A DNA stretch of 64,000 nucleotides from Centropus unirufus (GCA_013397695.1 VYZI01000113.1:1270477-1334476); one strand, 5' to 3'. Shown: positions 10,560 through 24,622, counted from the first letter of the stretch. Notes: generated from the sequence alone by a model not told the origin. Translations and numbers: made by a program.

Positions 10560-13500
10560 CCTCTAAACCCCCAGAAAACCAAAAATCCCAAAGGACAGAT
10601 AGATAACTATGGTAGTAGGGTTAATTTTCTTTATTTTTTTATAAATCAGCCATGCGGAACTCCCTGTTTGAACTGTCCAAGTTAGCTTCATAAATACTTT
10701 CAAGTTAACTTTGCAGGAAAAAAAAATAGAACAAAAAAATTAAATGACTATTGAAAAACCCCCTTAAATGTCTTTTACCTACTCAACAAAGGGTGTCTGT
10801 TTCTAAAAGTAGTACTTGGTGTGGAATAAGAGTCTCGTACAAAGAAATGAATACAGCAGCTTTGCTTCTGTTCTAGCACTTGCAAAAAGCAATGTGAAGA
10901 TGCTGCAAGCCTAACCTTGCATCCCAGAAAACCATGCGAATAGTTTTTTTTAGCAATTCTCCAGCACGAAACTAGAGAATATTAGGAAATCCTGTGTCTG
11001 TTTTGTGTACTGTAGTGCAATTGTTGTCACAGAGAACTTTCAGAGTACTCTGGGAATCTGAATGGGTAACAACTGTGCAATGGATGGTAAGTAATAGGAT
11101 TTTTGAGGCTTCCCTTGCTTTACCAACTACTTTTTCAACAAAGCTTTTGTCCTGAAATTTGAGTGCATAAATTAATTAGCTTTCCTCATAAAATGAGCTT
11201 TTTCATGTTTCCTCCAGATCAGGTCAGGGAGAGCTCAATTGTTTCTATTTTCAGGATAATACTGTCAATTTTTATAGACAAGGACAAAACCTTACCAGAA
11301 TCTATTAAAGAAAAAAAGGCTGCTTTGTGCAAGCCCAGCTGCTGGGAACTGTGCCAGCACATCTCTTGTGGGAATTAATCTTGATTTGGGGGGAGCGTGG
11401 TGTCTAAATTACCATAAGACACAATTTTCCATTTCTGAGGCTTGCTTAGTACACAAGACTGTCTTAACGGGGCATGGCAAGCCAAGTTAGCCACTGGAAA
11501 ATTAATACCATTAAGCATCTCCTTGAAAACTTTCGCTCACTTTAGCAGAAGAGATCAGTAAAGCTCCTCCTGAGCCACTTAGTCTTCTGGAAAGTGAAGG
11601 AGACTCTGAATGCAAGCCTTTGTAAAGATGCTGAACAAGTCAGTGTAAATAAAGGAGATCTCATGGGACAGTGAGTGGTCAGTTGTGAGAAAAACAATGC
11701 CAGAGCTAAAAGTTTCATGCAGAAGGATGTTCACACCACCCGTGTAGCCATCCAGTTACACAGGAACTGGGAAACAACTGCCATTTTTAGGATGAGGATG
11801 ATGTATGGGATTGTTTATCTAGGCTGGGCTTGCCACAGACTTAGCTCAAAAAGGGAACCAAGCAGAAAAGATAAGAGCAAGATTAAGAGTGTCACAACAC
11901 AACTCAGCTGAATGCATCACATTGAAAGGCAGGTCCCCATTACCATTCATAGAGAAAGAATTGCTTTCCTAAGAGGGGGAAAGCTATGAGGAAGACTGGA
12001 AGATTAGATTGTCCCTAGCCATTTATCTCAGGGACCTGCAGGAGTGGAGGCAAGCCAGCAGCTAAGGCTGACCCCAAGGGAAAGAGCGCTGTGTCCCTAT
12101 TCCTAGCCATGAGGAACTGATTGGGTCCAGTGAAACCAAGTTCAGCCAACAGCGTGGTGGGAAGTCCAGATGTTCACAGGGAAGGGGCAAGGCTAGGCAC
12201 AGCATATATACAGTATAACTTATGTACAAACATAGCACTGTCGAGGTAAAATTTTCTCTAGCAGAAGGTAGTTTAGGGAGGGAGAACATGAAAATGTTTA
12301 AATTTCTCCTGGGAGATCACAGTGGAATGGAGGGGTGCTAAGATTTCCTGCAGAAGAGTGGAAGGGAGGCTCAGGGGTGTGTGTGCTGTGGCAAGAGGGG
12401 ATGCAGCAGCTTCTATTTGGCAGTCGTGCTTGCCTATGGACTTGTAGGTGCAATTCCTTTAAGGCAAATTGGAGGTGTAATTTTTTTTAAGGCAAAAGAA
12501 TTGAGGAGACATAGTTTTTTATTCCTTCCTAGCCTTTCAGTTGAGCCTTATTGTCTCAATCTCCACTTCCTCTCCAGCTGCCTTGTATAAAGCGTTTTTC
12601 CTCCCATGTCCTGGCACTGCAGGGCTGAGATGTGGGACTGAGGTAATGCTAAAGCCAGAGGAAGCCAGAAAAATACCAGAAGAATCTGTAATTCAAAGAC
12701 TTCTGAGGTGAAGTCATGCTCTTGCTATAGAATGATTTTTCAGTCATGACGATGAGTGAATAGTAGAGAGCATAATGATTCAAATACACTAGATGTCTGA
12801 AGGAATTGAACAGCAGGCTAAGGAAAGTCATAACTTATGAATAATCATAATAAAAGTTTCATATAATCCTTGTAGAGATGGATAATTCTTGATTAGAAGT
12901 CTGCACCAGGTAAATATTAATTTGAGTCTTTGTATATTCATTGAAAAAGTGGAAATGCATGATTTTTTCACTTTTGCATGCCACTTTTCACAACAAGATA
13001 GTGTTCTTCTGAGAAAAAATCCAAACTATAAAAGGATTTTGCAAGTACTCCACAGTTTAAAACAGTTCTTCATTGTCTGCATTTTTTAAACAGGCTTGAA
13101 ACACCAAGGCCCCAGTTTGTTTTGACTGGGCTCTACCTGATACAATCTTGTGTGTTTCTTGCCAGCAGCTAAAGTCTAATGGAGATTTTAATCTTTTTTT
13201 CACAAATCTTCACAGACAGCTCATCTGTCACTGGGTGACATCAATAGCTGTCTTGTCACTCAGGCTTGCAACTTCACTGTTAAATTCAGCTTTGCAATTC
13301 TGTGCAGCTTCTATAGGATACATCCTTCTCTCTTCCACCCATACCTAAGAGTTTTGTACAAGCTCTTATATGATGCTTGGAGTCCTGAAACACCCTTTGC
13401 TCTGGGGCGTGCTTGCTAATTTCAATTTTGCCACATATGCAGCCAGTCATAATACTGTTAGCAAAAGTTGCGACCATAGCAGCTCTCCTTCTGGATGTTA

Positions 13501-14145
13501 CAGGTACAGTAGCCTTCAGTTCCCGCAGACACCAAATGCAAGCATTGTCTTCATTTTTAAGAACTTTTGTGGCATATTTCTATGACAAATTCCATCATGT
13601 GTCAGTGTTAAAATCAACAGGCTCTGACTGGCCCATGATGCCAGTCTCATGGCCAGAATACAAATGATGTCACTAGCATTTGCTGTTTTCAGTGAGGCTT
13701 GCCTCTTTCATAGGCCCATAGATAGCCCTAAGTTTGTACTGTACAAGAAGGTCAAATATATTTGACACTTAGCAGGAGATATAGGAAGATCAAGACCCAG
13801 TGTTGCAAAAAATGTGGCTGCATCAGTGGATTCAATATTCCACCAATCAGAAGGGGTTGCACTATATCTCAGAATGAAACAGAACAACAGTGATTTTCTT
13901 CTGTAAGGCTAACTTAGAAATACTTTCCCAGTGCCAGTAGAAATGGAAGTTAACTTTTTGATTATATGTAGGGGTTTTCAGTATTCCTACAGAGATGTGA
14001 TGGAGTGCACAGATGCCAACTTGCGTTTCGATTTTAAAATATAACTGGAGAAATGTAATGAGTTAAAATGGAAAACACCCACAAAGTAGATAGAAATCAG
14101 TTCATAATATACGTAAAAACCTGTCTGAAATGCAAAAAAGGATAA

Positions 14146-14168
14146 ATTAATCAATTTTTATGATTAAT
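14146..14168. repeat. Inverted repeat of TGATTAAT, 8-bp arms
   Basis: ATTAATCA at 14146-14153 is followed after 7 bases by its exact reverse complement TGATTAAT at 14161-14168. TGATTAAT is a homeodomain-type word, so this could be a paired factor site. In A+T-rich DNA an 8-bp palindrome of this kind can also arise by chance. Confidence 0.5.
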
Positions 14169-16451
14169 GAATACCAATTATAACTTGCTTGAGTGAACCT
14201 GCGGTTTATAATAAATGCATAGCTGAATCTCCAAGATACAGCTATTAGTCTTTTGCTCTGCACTCAATGTGAGGCAACTAGTGACAGAATTTGCTCCTTA
14301 TGTGATATAAAGCAGCCCCCAGATATCAAGTTTCTGAGACAAAAAACATTTTAAGAACTACCTTGTAAGTTTAATTGCTTAATTTTGCAAACAAATGGTA
14401 AAAGTTAAGATCCCTGTGGTACCAGAGTGATATGTTGGGACTAAAGATCATTATATTCTAAAAGGAATTTTGCAAATAAGACAACAGCAGCATTGTTTCA
14501 AGCAAAGTAAAAAGATTGAGATATATAACGTTAACTTGTTCTTGAGATGCCTTGATATTTTGCTGCATGTGTAGGAGGATTAGCAAAATGGATCAACAAT
14601 AGACCATATGGCAGAGCCTTGACCAGAGTTGAATGAACCATTGAGAACATTCCTTTGAATAATGGCTTCCTAATATATCATGAAACCCAGTAAACATTAT
14701 TTGCTGAATGCATTTGACAAAGTATCTGGTTCTAGAGGGAGTAAATTCTGAAACACAGCTATGACGTGACCAGCAATTTTAAATAAATGTACCAGAAAGG
14801 TTATCCTACATATATTAATCAACAAGCTCAGCCTGATGTCAGATTGTGGCTGCGAGGTTTGGCAAGCAACAATGGAGCATTATTTTCTGTGGGAAAAATC
14901 CCCATAATCTTTACATAGTGCAGGTACTGCTTTATACCCTTCTGCTCACCGGGTCAAGTTCTCCTCAGCTTCTTTGTGTCCTCGTCCATATCAGCGTTTG
15001 AATTCATTCATATGTACTAATATTTTTTCTTGACGTGTTTTATCACTGTAGCTTCTAATGGCAAGGAGTTTCAGTGGTTATAAGTTCGTGGAAATTTTTT
15101 AGTGTGCAGCCTTTATAGAACAGTGTTTCCTCAGTCTCTGGTGAGCTGAGTAGGAATTTTTACCTGACAAGCACCACTCATTGCATTTTCCTTTGTGACA
15201 TGTTCTTTTTCCCTTAGAATAAACAGTTCTGATTATATTACAGCCCTTTCTTAGTGCCTTGATTTTGGACATGCTAACTCAAAGTGGCTATGCTATTTCT
15301 GTCAAGAAAGCATGAAAACTAGGAGCTCAGTGGTAGAAATATGTCAGTTTCAGCACACCGAGAGATTTTAAGGAGCATTTGCTTTACAGTAATGTTAGAT
15401 TCAAATGTCTAAAAGCCATGACTTTGTCCATGGAAATGACTTCAGATGAAAAATAGTGAATTAAAAAATATGAAAAATTAGTTTCTTTCCTGTGGCCTCC
15501 TGCTTTCTGTGCTCCAACAACTGTGTATGTTTCATTTCTTCAAGCCTTTTTTTTCTTAGCCAAAAGATCTAGAAATATGCTTTCAGAAGATTAAAAAAAA
15601 ATTCCCTTCCCTGAGATTCTATTGTTAGTCAGCAAGTTGGAAAACACCACCCAAAAAGGGCAAAACTAATAGTAAAACTGTAAGCTCTGGTAAAAACATT
15701 GCTGCATATGATTGGGAAATTTGCATTTTCTTCTGGAATGTAAAGTACTGAAGTGTCAGAGTTCTCATGGCACTTGTTCAGGGGCCAGAGAGGGAACACT
15801 GGGCCAGGGAGTTTAATGGCAGTATTGAGACGGTCAGTGCAGCTGTTGTACAGAACAGAGGGAAGAAAAATTTCCATCGAATTTCTGCTGTGTGGGGTGG
15901 AAGTGGGAACATTTAAACCTTGTGTTTAGTTCCCAGATGCACAAACCACATGTGTGAGTTGACACACAGGGAAGTATTGTTCATCAGTTAAAAATTGGCA
16001 TCAATTACTTACTCCCTTTGGGCTAAATGGGGAACCATATTGTGCCTGCTTAGCTGCTGTGGCAACAAAATGACATACCGCCCTGCACGGAAGAAGTAAT
16101 TGTTAGTCCAAAGGGAAGAACTATGAAATACAACAGAAACTGGGAGCATGAAGTGCAGTTGGATGAACCGGGTGGCAGGAGGCATACAGACACGAATGAC
16201 TTCAAGCAGTGTCATACTAAGGAATCAATGCATGTGCCACTTCCATACACATTTGTCTCACCCTTTTTCCCCCAGTCTTTAATAAATATTGGAAAAAAAA
16301 AACAGAATAAAATTAAAAGCTCCAACCAGAGAAAAGAATTGTTGTTGTTCACTAGACCCCAACTGGACTGTGGTCAGAGCAGTCTTTGCAAAGCACTTTT
16401 CCTTTGCTGATGTTATTTCCCAGGATAACTCCCCCATGTAAACTACAGCTG

Positions 16452-16466
16452 TGAGCAGGTGGCAGC
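16452..16466 (+). promoter_or_regulatory. CTCF-like motif (candidate)
   Basis: The bases TGAGCAGGTGGCAGC contain GCAGGTGGCAGC at 16455-16466. All 12 positions fit the degenerate CTCF core SYAGRKGGCRSY as I recall it. The upstream CCA part fits only at the A. The same bases include an E-box, CAGGTG, so ZEB/SNAI-type factors are an alternative. One or so such matches is expected by chance in a window this size. Confidence 0.3.
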
Positions 16467-18007
16467 TCTTATTCATGTGTGCTCCAAGTAGGGGAATGGC
16501 CTGTCTTTGTTTCTTGTGCCTTTTTTTTATGTTCAGCTTAAAACGTAATTTATAGTGGCATGCAGATGCAAACAAGAATTTCAAAGATTCAAGCAAAATA
16601 CTTAGTCCAAAACTCCTAGTCTTTTGGTTTCCTTTCATGGTTATACTTGATATTTAAACATACTTTACAATGAAATATATCTTTATGAAAGAGGTCAGAC
16701 TGGGTGAATACATACGCTGATATCTTCTTCTTCAGATGAAAAGACATTTCTTCTTTTTTATTTAATTGGAAAAAAGTCAAGCCTCTCCCCTGTTGCTACA
16801 TTTTTTTTCTCCATGGAGAACTGACTTGATTGTTCTCCAAACATTGTTTCCTGTTCTTCACAGAGAGGAAATGTTTGTTCCTTGTTCCTAATAATCAGAC
16901 ATACTGTAATGACTTGTTCACAGGGAAGAAAAAAAATACAGGAAAGTTAAGACTGATGATTAACATTTTCTTTACACTGCAATTTTAAAAAGAGTACAGT
17001 AGACTCCGGTCTAGTGAACTGTATATAATACGTTAAAAAGCATGGATAAGCTAAAGGATGTATATTAAATGTATAGGAAGAGGGCACAGGGACATTTTTT
17101 TTTTCCCAGAGAAAATGGAGAGAAAGGATTTTTCTTGTGACTCATTGCATGTGAATATTTCACAGATATCCCATGCTCATCCTGCTTGATGATCTTTCAG
17201 TGCCTATAAGGAGGGTACAATGGCAAAACTGGAAGGCCATTACATCAATGCTAGTAACTTAATTACTTTATTTTGGTTGGAATAGAATGATCACAATGTG
17301 ACATTCAGATAGTAGTTTAATAAGTCCCAACAAGTAGTTTAAAAATGCTGTTTAGGCAAGATTTGTTGGGGTGGCTTTTTCAGGATGTTCATGTGGCCAT
17401 AACTATTCCCCGTGCATCAGGTCTAGGAAAACTAAGGGTTTGCCTGAAAGAGAAAGTTTGTCAGTTATACTAGCATAATTACCAATGGAGCCAAGTTGCA
17501 CAGCTGTGAATACTAAAACTCCCCTTCAAATAACATAGGGCAAGCCAAAACAAAATATGGCAGTTAAAGCCACAAGCCACATGGTTTTCCTGCCTTAGTT
17601 TTTGACTTAGGTCATAGCATAACTTATACTGAAAAAACCTTACTATACAGACAAGACAAAAGATTATATTCTAACTTTTCCATCTGTATGGATAGATTCA
17701 AAGCATGAAAATTCTGGAATAACCAAATTATTTGCTGGTTTTTGAAATAAAATACATATCAAAGCTTATTAATGCCTTTAGTGATCTATGGTTGTTCCCA
17801 GTGCACTCACTTCAGCATAGAATTTTGTAATGTAAATGGTGGTGTGCTGAGTTTGTGCGATATCTCAGCATTGGTTCCCCATCTCAGAGCACCCTTTTGA
17901 ATCATGGAAAACAAGAAATACACATGAATCTCTATTATTCTCATATTACTCAACTCCTTATTTTCCACTGCTAATATTTAAATGGAGCTATGCTCTTCCC
18001 AGCAAGT

Positions 18008-18024
18008 AAAAAAAAAAAAAAAAA
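18008..18024 (+). repeat. Poly(A) run, 17 A
   Basis: An uninterrupted run of 17 A follows 'cagcaagt'. I looked for a retrotransposed sequence upstream and saw no recognisable gene copy or polyadenylation signal at the right spacing, so it is annotated only as a homopolymer. Confidence 0.9.
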
Positions 18025-18158
18025 TCTTTTTGCTGCATCTCATTTCACTGCTAGCTGGTCACTTGGAATATTCACTTTCATTTTCTTTTATGGGTTTAGA
18101 GTATGAGTTGTTACTATCCCAAAAACCAGCTCATTAGTTGCTACTAGGGCATAGGGAA

Positions 18159-18187
18159 AAAACTGATCATGGTTAATGATCAGTTTT
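18159..18187. repeat. Perfect 11-bp inverted repeat (hairpin)
   Basis: AAAACTGATCA at 18159-18169 is followed after a 7-base spacer by its exact reverse complement TGATCAGTTTT at 18177-18187. A second small inverted repeat (GTTTTC ... GAAAAC, 18183-18200) and a repeated AGCAATGA adjoin it. The stem is A+T-rich and too short for a typical microRNA precursor. Its function is unknown. Confidence 0.85.
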
Positions 18188-18594
18188 CAGCAATGAAAAC
18201 AGCAATGAAGTAAAGGAAAAGGCACAAATAATTTAAGACTAACAAGCATCAACAAAAAATAAAATTACCATGTAGAAAAGAAGTAACCTGATATATTTAT
18301 AAAATTTATGAATTTTAAAGTCAAATCTCTGGAGAAGAGAGTAGTTTTGTAGGCATTTTATCTATACATATAGCAAGAAAAGCATTATGCTCATGTAAAG
18401 TGAAGAAAAAGCCTAAATCTGAAGGAGAAAGCAAGGTCAAACTGAGTTTGCAGAATGTTATGGCTGCTGCAAAATAGAATTGCAAATCTTTTCTGAGGTG
18501 CTTATATCAGAATTCCAGCTGATACTACAAGGAATATGTGTTTCTCCATGTTAATCTAATTCCACTAAATGTAAAGAATCACACTGAGTTCAGC

Positions 18595-18665
18595 GTGATA
18601 CCTAAGAGACGAGACATTGAGAAGGTGAAAAGGTTTCAGGAAAAAGCTACAAAACGCAATGGAAG
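18595..18665 (+). mobile_element. Possible CR1/LINE ORF2 scrap
   Basis: In one + frame the translation reads PKRRDIEKVKRFQEKATK. This has the spacing of the CR1 ORF2 segment P..KKDIELLERVQRRATK that follows the RT domain (D, I, E, R, Q, A, T and K conserved). The flanks on either side cannot be aligned to CR1 by eye. It is either a very old LINE remnant or a chance resemblance. The surrounding 63-codon open frame (18538-18729) has no other support. Confidence 0.35.
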
Positions 18666-21600
18666 GGTAGTGTGTGAAGCAAGAGAAGGAAGAAGTAAAA
18701 ATAATCCACCCTATAGCAGCATTCCTTAGTTAAGCATAATGAGGAAAAGTGGTGGTGGGCTGTGAACTTTGGGGGATGGCAAATCTACATGCTTGTAAGA
18801 GACCAGCTACGAAGGATAGGATGGCAGCAATGGTGATTGTGGAGCAAATAACAAACAAAAATGCCTGACAGTGAAAATCAATGTATCTCGTGTCAAGGCA
18901 CACCTACTGCATTGGCTTAGCTTGTGAAAGAATCTAGTCCCAGGTCCCAGCTTCTGCCACTATCCAACCAGACTTGAGGCAAGAGCCAGGAGTGACCTCT
19001 TCCAAGTGCCAAGGCTGTGCCTGGGGGCTAATTCACATTATTTCCTGGCTTGATCAGAGTGGGAAGCTGGGACTCAGCTCTCAGGTCCCATGACATGCGT
19101 GTCCACGTGGAGGCAGGTGGCACCACTGATACCCCATGACCAATGCCACTCCCCTACCTTCTTCCAGCGTAGGATCCCCAGGCAGGAAACTTGTGTTTAG
19201 ATCAAGAATTTGTGTGAAGGACAGGGAGCAGCAATTCGTTCGGTGGATGTTTAGTAACGGTTCCATTATTAGGTCTCATCTCTAGATGGTACAGAAGAGG
19301 AGGGAATAGGCACAGGTTTTCTTCCTGAACAGGATTATGGTCAGGGACAGACTTAAGAGGGACCAAAGATGCTGCTGAAGCTGTTGGCAATATTTGTGCA
19401 ACTACTGCAGATTATGTGAGCAAAAAGTAAAACTTAAGTTCTGATAAAGGAGGTCTAAATCTGTCACAGAGACAATGGATGTACTATGGATAAGTTTAAT
19501 CTCCTGCTGCTATGAATGACTAATGAAAACAGAGGATTTCACACATTAATATTTGTGAATTATTACGTGTTTCAAGATTACTTCAAGATATGCAAACACC
19601 TTAGAGAAAAATAGATGTAATATGAGACAATCTGTAGATGAACTGGCCATAGAATTAGATGTGTTTTGAGTCTCAGGAAAAACAGCAACTTAAGTTGTAA
19701 AAACAGTAATTAGGAAGAGGAGGGCAGAAAGAGAGTTAGGTGAATTGCAAATGCATGACTAGTCTTAAACCAGCAATGTTTCAGCCTGAGCTGAAATAAT
19801 CATGTGAAATTTTTGCACTGTTTTCTCCTACTAGAAAGGTGTTGTGTTGTATAAGCAGTTGTGAATGCCTGAAATCCCTACTAAGCCACAAGAAATAATT
19901 AGATCAGTTGACTCAGATACAAGAGTACTATTATTCACTGACTGGGCTTATTTGTGACACTGTAAAGGTCTGAATTTTGCAGGTTTATGGAGCTGAAAAT
20001 GGGACTGTCTTAGAAGGTTCCAGAGCCCTAAAACTTACAAGCAATGGGTCAGAATCTGGTGACAAATTGTTAAGTGAGAAGTTGGTAATTAACTAGCACT
20101 CACATCCTATTCTTTTAAGATTTTTATTCCTTTATGCTTTCATCTGACTTGTGTGCACCAGATCATGGTGTTTGTGTGTTTATAGCAGCATGACCCTTGA
20201 TTCAGTGGCATTTGTTAACTCTTCCTTGGCTGCCACACATCACATATGTGCAGGAGATACAACGGCTGGGAAGTCAAGCTGGCAGAGAGCAAAGAATAAA
20301 GGCTAACAATTCTTTATATAGCTCCCAGTTCTCACATCACGGATGTGGTCCTGCGTCTCTTCAGTAGCTCCTGACAGCTTCAGCTCTGTCTCCCTGTGAA
20401 GCAGTCCTTTGCCACACTCACTTTGCTTTTTATTGTCCTCTGTCTCCTCCTTTTCCACGCCCAGCTAGCAAGCACAAGTGTTTGAAGGGTTAGACTTTCC
20501 TTATGTAGGGTGTGCTCTTTGGGAAACTGTGATTTGGACGATGCCTCTCATTAAAGAAGTTTGTAAATCACTGGCATTTGGAAAACTGAAAGGTATACCA
20601 AGATTATTTTAGGTATTACAGGTTTCTATACTTTTTCCCTAAGTATCTAGAACCAGCAAGTGAAGTAGTAGATTTACATTTGGAGCATATATTTTATGGA
20701 TCAGTAAGACAGTTTATAAAGGGAATATATTTTAAAGAATTCCTGAAATGATCACAACTCCCTTTAATATTTGGTTGAAAAATGTAGCTGTCTTCTAAAG
20801 AAATTTTTAAAGGATATCATTATAAGACTTATAAGACATTATAAGAGTTTGTGACTGCATGTGTGGTCCATGATCAATGGATATTTTTTTCACTTTCTCT
20901 TGTAGGAATTAGCTATGTTATAGTGAATGAAGAGGCATAGAAGAAGCAGGAATAATTCATTTTTTTTTCCATAAGCTCATTCATTTATTTGTTTTCTTGA
21001 ACTGAAAAAATATCCTTATAGCAACTCCATATTTATATAACGAAAGATTTTTTCTGTGATTCATTGAAAGTTGCTGTAGGAATTTATAACACAAACTTTT
21101 CCTTGGCACTAAGAATGAATAAAAGAGTACTCTTTTGACCTTAAACCTTTGCCCAATTCATACAGAAGTATAAAATTCAACCTGTAGATATAGGTGGTTG
21201 CTGATGATACCTGCCTGTCTGCTGATAGTTTATGCCCATGCAGTGCGGGTGAGTGCTTTCCCCAGAATCTACTGGAGACTAAAGAACAGAAAATATTGAA
21301 GTGTTTGCTGTGTACGCTAAAGGAAACTACAGGAATCCTAGGAGCTCCAGGAGAAGGTGAAAGGGGCAGAAGTCACACACAAGCTAAGTGATGTTATAAT
21401 TTGCTTCTGATTAAAGGGCTACTTGTCATAACTGATCACTTACTAGTGGTTCAACCAGGTGGCTATCAGAGGATGCCTCACTAAAACTGCAATGATGAGG
21501 TTTTGAAGACAAATGTACGTTTTACCTACTCTACCCCAGCTGCTGAAAAATTAATGTCAGTGGTCATGAATAAAAAATCTCTCAGGGTATTAGGAAGCTG

Positions 21601-24600
21601 CAGAGTTAGAAATGTGTTTTGTTTTTACTCTCTAAAGAGCAAAGGATCTCAATGCTTTTTCTGTCACCACAGTTTTAATATATTTGGATTTGTAAGTCTC
21701 TAGGTTCTGAATAACACATACATAAAATGACTCCTAATCATTAAGAGAAAAATCACTATGTATACCAGAGCTGGAATCTATTTGCTCATGGTTTATTTTA
21801 CTACATGCACAAGTATCTCAATATAATTCACTCTTTTTGCTAGGCAATTTTACATAACATCCTATGATGGTTCTTTAATTTTAAGTCCATTGCCTTAGAA
21901 GTGCAATGGCTAGTGGAAATATATCATTAAAAGTAATTTCAAACAACAAATTCAAGTTAAAAAAAGCAATAAATGTTACTCATCAACATGTAATATATGT
22001 TGGGAGAAAAAACATAAATTTACTTAATTAAATATATTCTTGCTGAAAACATGGATGTTTGGGAAATGTCTTTCATGACTGTATATTTTTGGTTATGATT
22101 GAGGATACAAACATATTTTAAAACAGTGGAGCCTGAATTAGTTTCCTAAATTCTTTTCAGGCACCTAGGTGCACAGCGTATCTCTTTTTCTCTAAGCACT
22201 CTACAATTCCTGCTGACCCTCCTCTCATTTGCTCCTTTGTATCTAAAAGTTTCTATATTTATCAAAGTTTCAAAAATCTGACTTCTTAAATTAGAACGCT
22301 AAATATAGTTTATGAGTTCATTCGTAAATGGGTATTAAAATGAACAAAAGAGGAAAGCTGGCTCAGCTTCACATCCACACCCAGATGAAAACACTATATG
22401 CTAATTATTACAAAGAATAATTTCAGGCTATATGAAGAGGGATTTATAATTTCTCAAGAGCAAATGTTCAAATACTGTTGACCCTTTACAATTACAAAGA
22501 CAGATTTTCTTAATAAATTCTTGAGAGTTGCAGGAATCACAAGGAATCTTCATAACCTCAGAACAGTTGCAAAAATCCTGATATCAAGTGATGTTTTCCA
22601 GAACTGAAATGTCTTCTGGTCAGACTGGGTGATTAAATAGAAGACACACAAGCTTTGTTAGTTGCTACAATTAAAATAGCTGGAGAATTACAAGAGTAGC
22701 ATTTGTGTTAGCAGTGTTTTTTTCAAAGTAGTTAGCTAAGAGATTACTGCAGTCTTCTGGCATATACAGAAATGAGACTCTATTAAGTTAGCATGTCTAC
22801 TTCCCTTCTAATTCTGGATTCTTTCATGGAAAATACTAGTATTTGCTGAAGTCATCAGCTGACTGAAATTAGAGTTTTGTTTTATAAATACTTCTTTTTA
22901 AATTCACTGCTATAAATGCTGGACAAAGGATAGTCTTTTACAAGTAAAACAAGTGCTATCAAATACTATAAAAGGCTTTTTTTGAAATTCAACTGCATTG
23001 AACTATAAAATCTTGCATTTGATTGAGAAATGTTATGAAGTCTTTCAGTTGATGATTGGTACTGAAATCTTAATGTATTGTAACTTTCCTTAATGAGTCT
23101 ATAGTGATATAATATGAAGTGCCTCGTGGTTTAGTCTTTGGGCTGCTGGACCAGACATACTAGTCAGAATTGGTAGGGAATGTTCAGCATTTTGAACTTC
23201 CTTTTTATTTGATGGGAAAGAATTTGAGAATTTTATCCAAACATAGAAAGAGGTTAAGCATTAAGACAATAAGCTTTTCTAAAGCAGAATTTTTATTACT
23301 ATTTGAAAGCAAAAGCTGAGCTACAAATAGCTGTTGGACATCAAAACCTTCAATCACCATAAGGTAACATGAATTCCAAGTCTTGTCTCAAAGCCAGATC
23401 TTATGCTTGAAGCCCAAGTTTGATTGAAATGTAAGCTAACTTTGTTCAGACATCCAATATACCTTGGACTTGAGATATGGCTATGCTAAATATATGACAC
23501 TTGAGGTGAACCAAAGGATTTGGTGCTGGACTGGATGGTACATGCTAGGGATGGGACTCTGCCTGCAGACAGTCCTGGCTGCGGTGGGAACAGCTCCAGG
23601 CAGAGAATTCCCAGAAGAAAGCAAGAACAACCACCTGCTACCTCAAAGTCTATACCTTCTTGTAAATAAAGACTGGAGGGATGTGGGAAAACAGAGATAA
23701 CTGGGTTATCCAAAACATTGCAGAATTTAGTACCTCTTGTCTGTTTTGTGAGGAGTTTCTCCCCCATTCAGTTCTGCATGTAACTACAAAAAGCAGCTAC
23801 TTCCCTAGCTCTATTCCTATGAATAGCAAGTTATTTTTGTTACCGTGAGGTGTTCCTTTACAGAAGTGGAAGTGGGTTTTAATGTTAGTAAATATTTTTA
23901 GAGCAGGTCAAGTGAGGAGGCGGTGATGTTATAGGCAGTTGTTAGTGGTTTCTTATCTAGAGCCACTTTTGCCATATGCTTCCTATTTTCATTTGCTTTA
24001 TAAAAATGCTTGGCCATTTCTATTATCATCCTAATGCAACCTCTAAGTAATCTGCAGGAAGAAAGGCAAAATTATGCCATTTTTGCAGAATGATGAGGGA
24101 GAGCCAGTTTCAAGATGAGAAAAACCCTTTGCCTTCTAGGTTTTGATCAAAGGTCACAGAACTGAGTGTACGAGCTAAAACATTATAATGCTTTTGGGGG
24201 AAGATAGGATGCCTCTCCCCATTTATCAGGCTAAAATCACAAAAATAATATTTATATGAGATTTGAACTGGTTGCAGTATGTGAAAGGAGTGATCTGTGT
24301 ACAAAGCACACTTTAGAGTATCACTCCTAACTATGAGAAAAATGGAGATGAAGAGAGGAGTAGGAATTTGCCAAATATCTGTTAAATCTGTAGTGAATGC
24401 AGTAAGCATTAACTTCTCTTAAAACTTTGGTTCAGTCACTACCAGGAGAAGTTTTTACTAGAATCCCTTTTGCACTTGTACCTTCCTTCCTTTTTGTTGC
24501 TTCTAGCACATCTTATTCCTCAAACTTCTCTGGGCAGTAGATATTCACCCTCGATACCAGAGACTTGTTCATGCTCTATAATGACATTCCTGCAATATTA

Positions 24601-24622
24601 ATTTCTTTGTGATCGTCAACTG
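18666..24622. other. Unique noncoding DNA, with a G+C-richer patch near 18.9-19.4 kb
   Basis: No gene is supported. About 18930-19400 is visibly richer in G+C than its surroundings and contains a CTCF-core match at 19113-19124 (GCAGGTGGCACC, preceded by a poor CCA part). It has no CpG-island density, exon pattern or repeat signature that I can recognise. A TATA-like word (TTTATATA, about 20313) lies in another somewhat G+C-richer stretch, 20210-20480, without other promoter evidence. The rest is A+T-rich and featureless. Confidence 0.5.

Larger units (their letters stand above)
10560..18007. other. Unique noncoding DNA
   Basis: No gene is supported. The longest frame is 119 codons (16279-16638, -). 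It contains a lysine/arginine-rich patch and a hydrophobic tail but nothing I recognise. A diverged direct repeat is present near 12448-12495 ('aatt...tttaaggcaaa' twice). Short inverted repeats and a CTCF-like motif are listed separately. Confidence 0.55.

Noticed and set aside
16279..16638. 119-codon frame on the - strand as a gene
   Set aside because: No recognised domain, biased composition with a Phe-rich tail, and no neighbouring coding signal. This length is expected by chance over 64 kb in six frames.
18008..18024. Poly(A) as the tail of a processed pseudogene
   Set aside because: No coding or UTR-like sequence is recognised upstream, and no flanking target duplication was seen.
20210..20480. 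Possible LTR or promoter around a TATA-like word
   Set aside because: No terminal TG...CA boundaries, no paired copy, no primer-binding site, and no retroviral coding sequence nearby.
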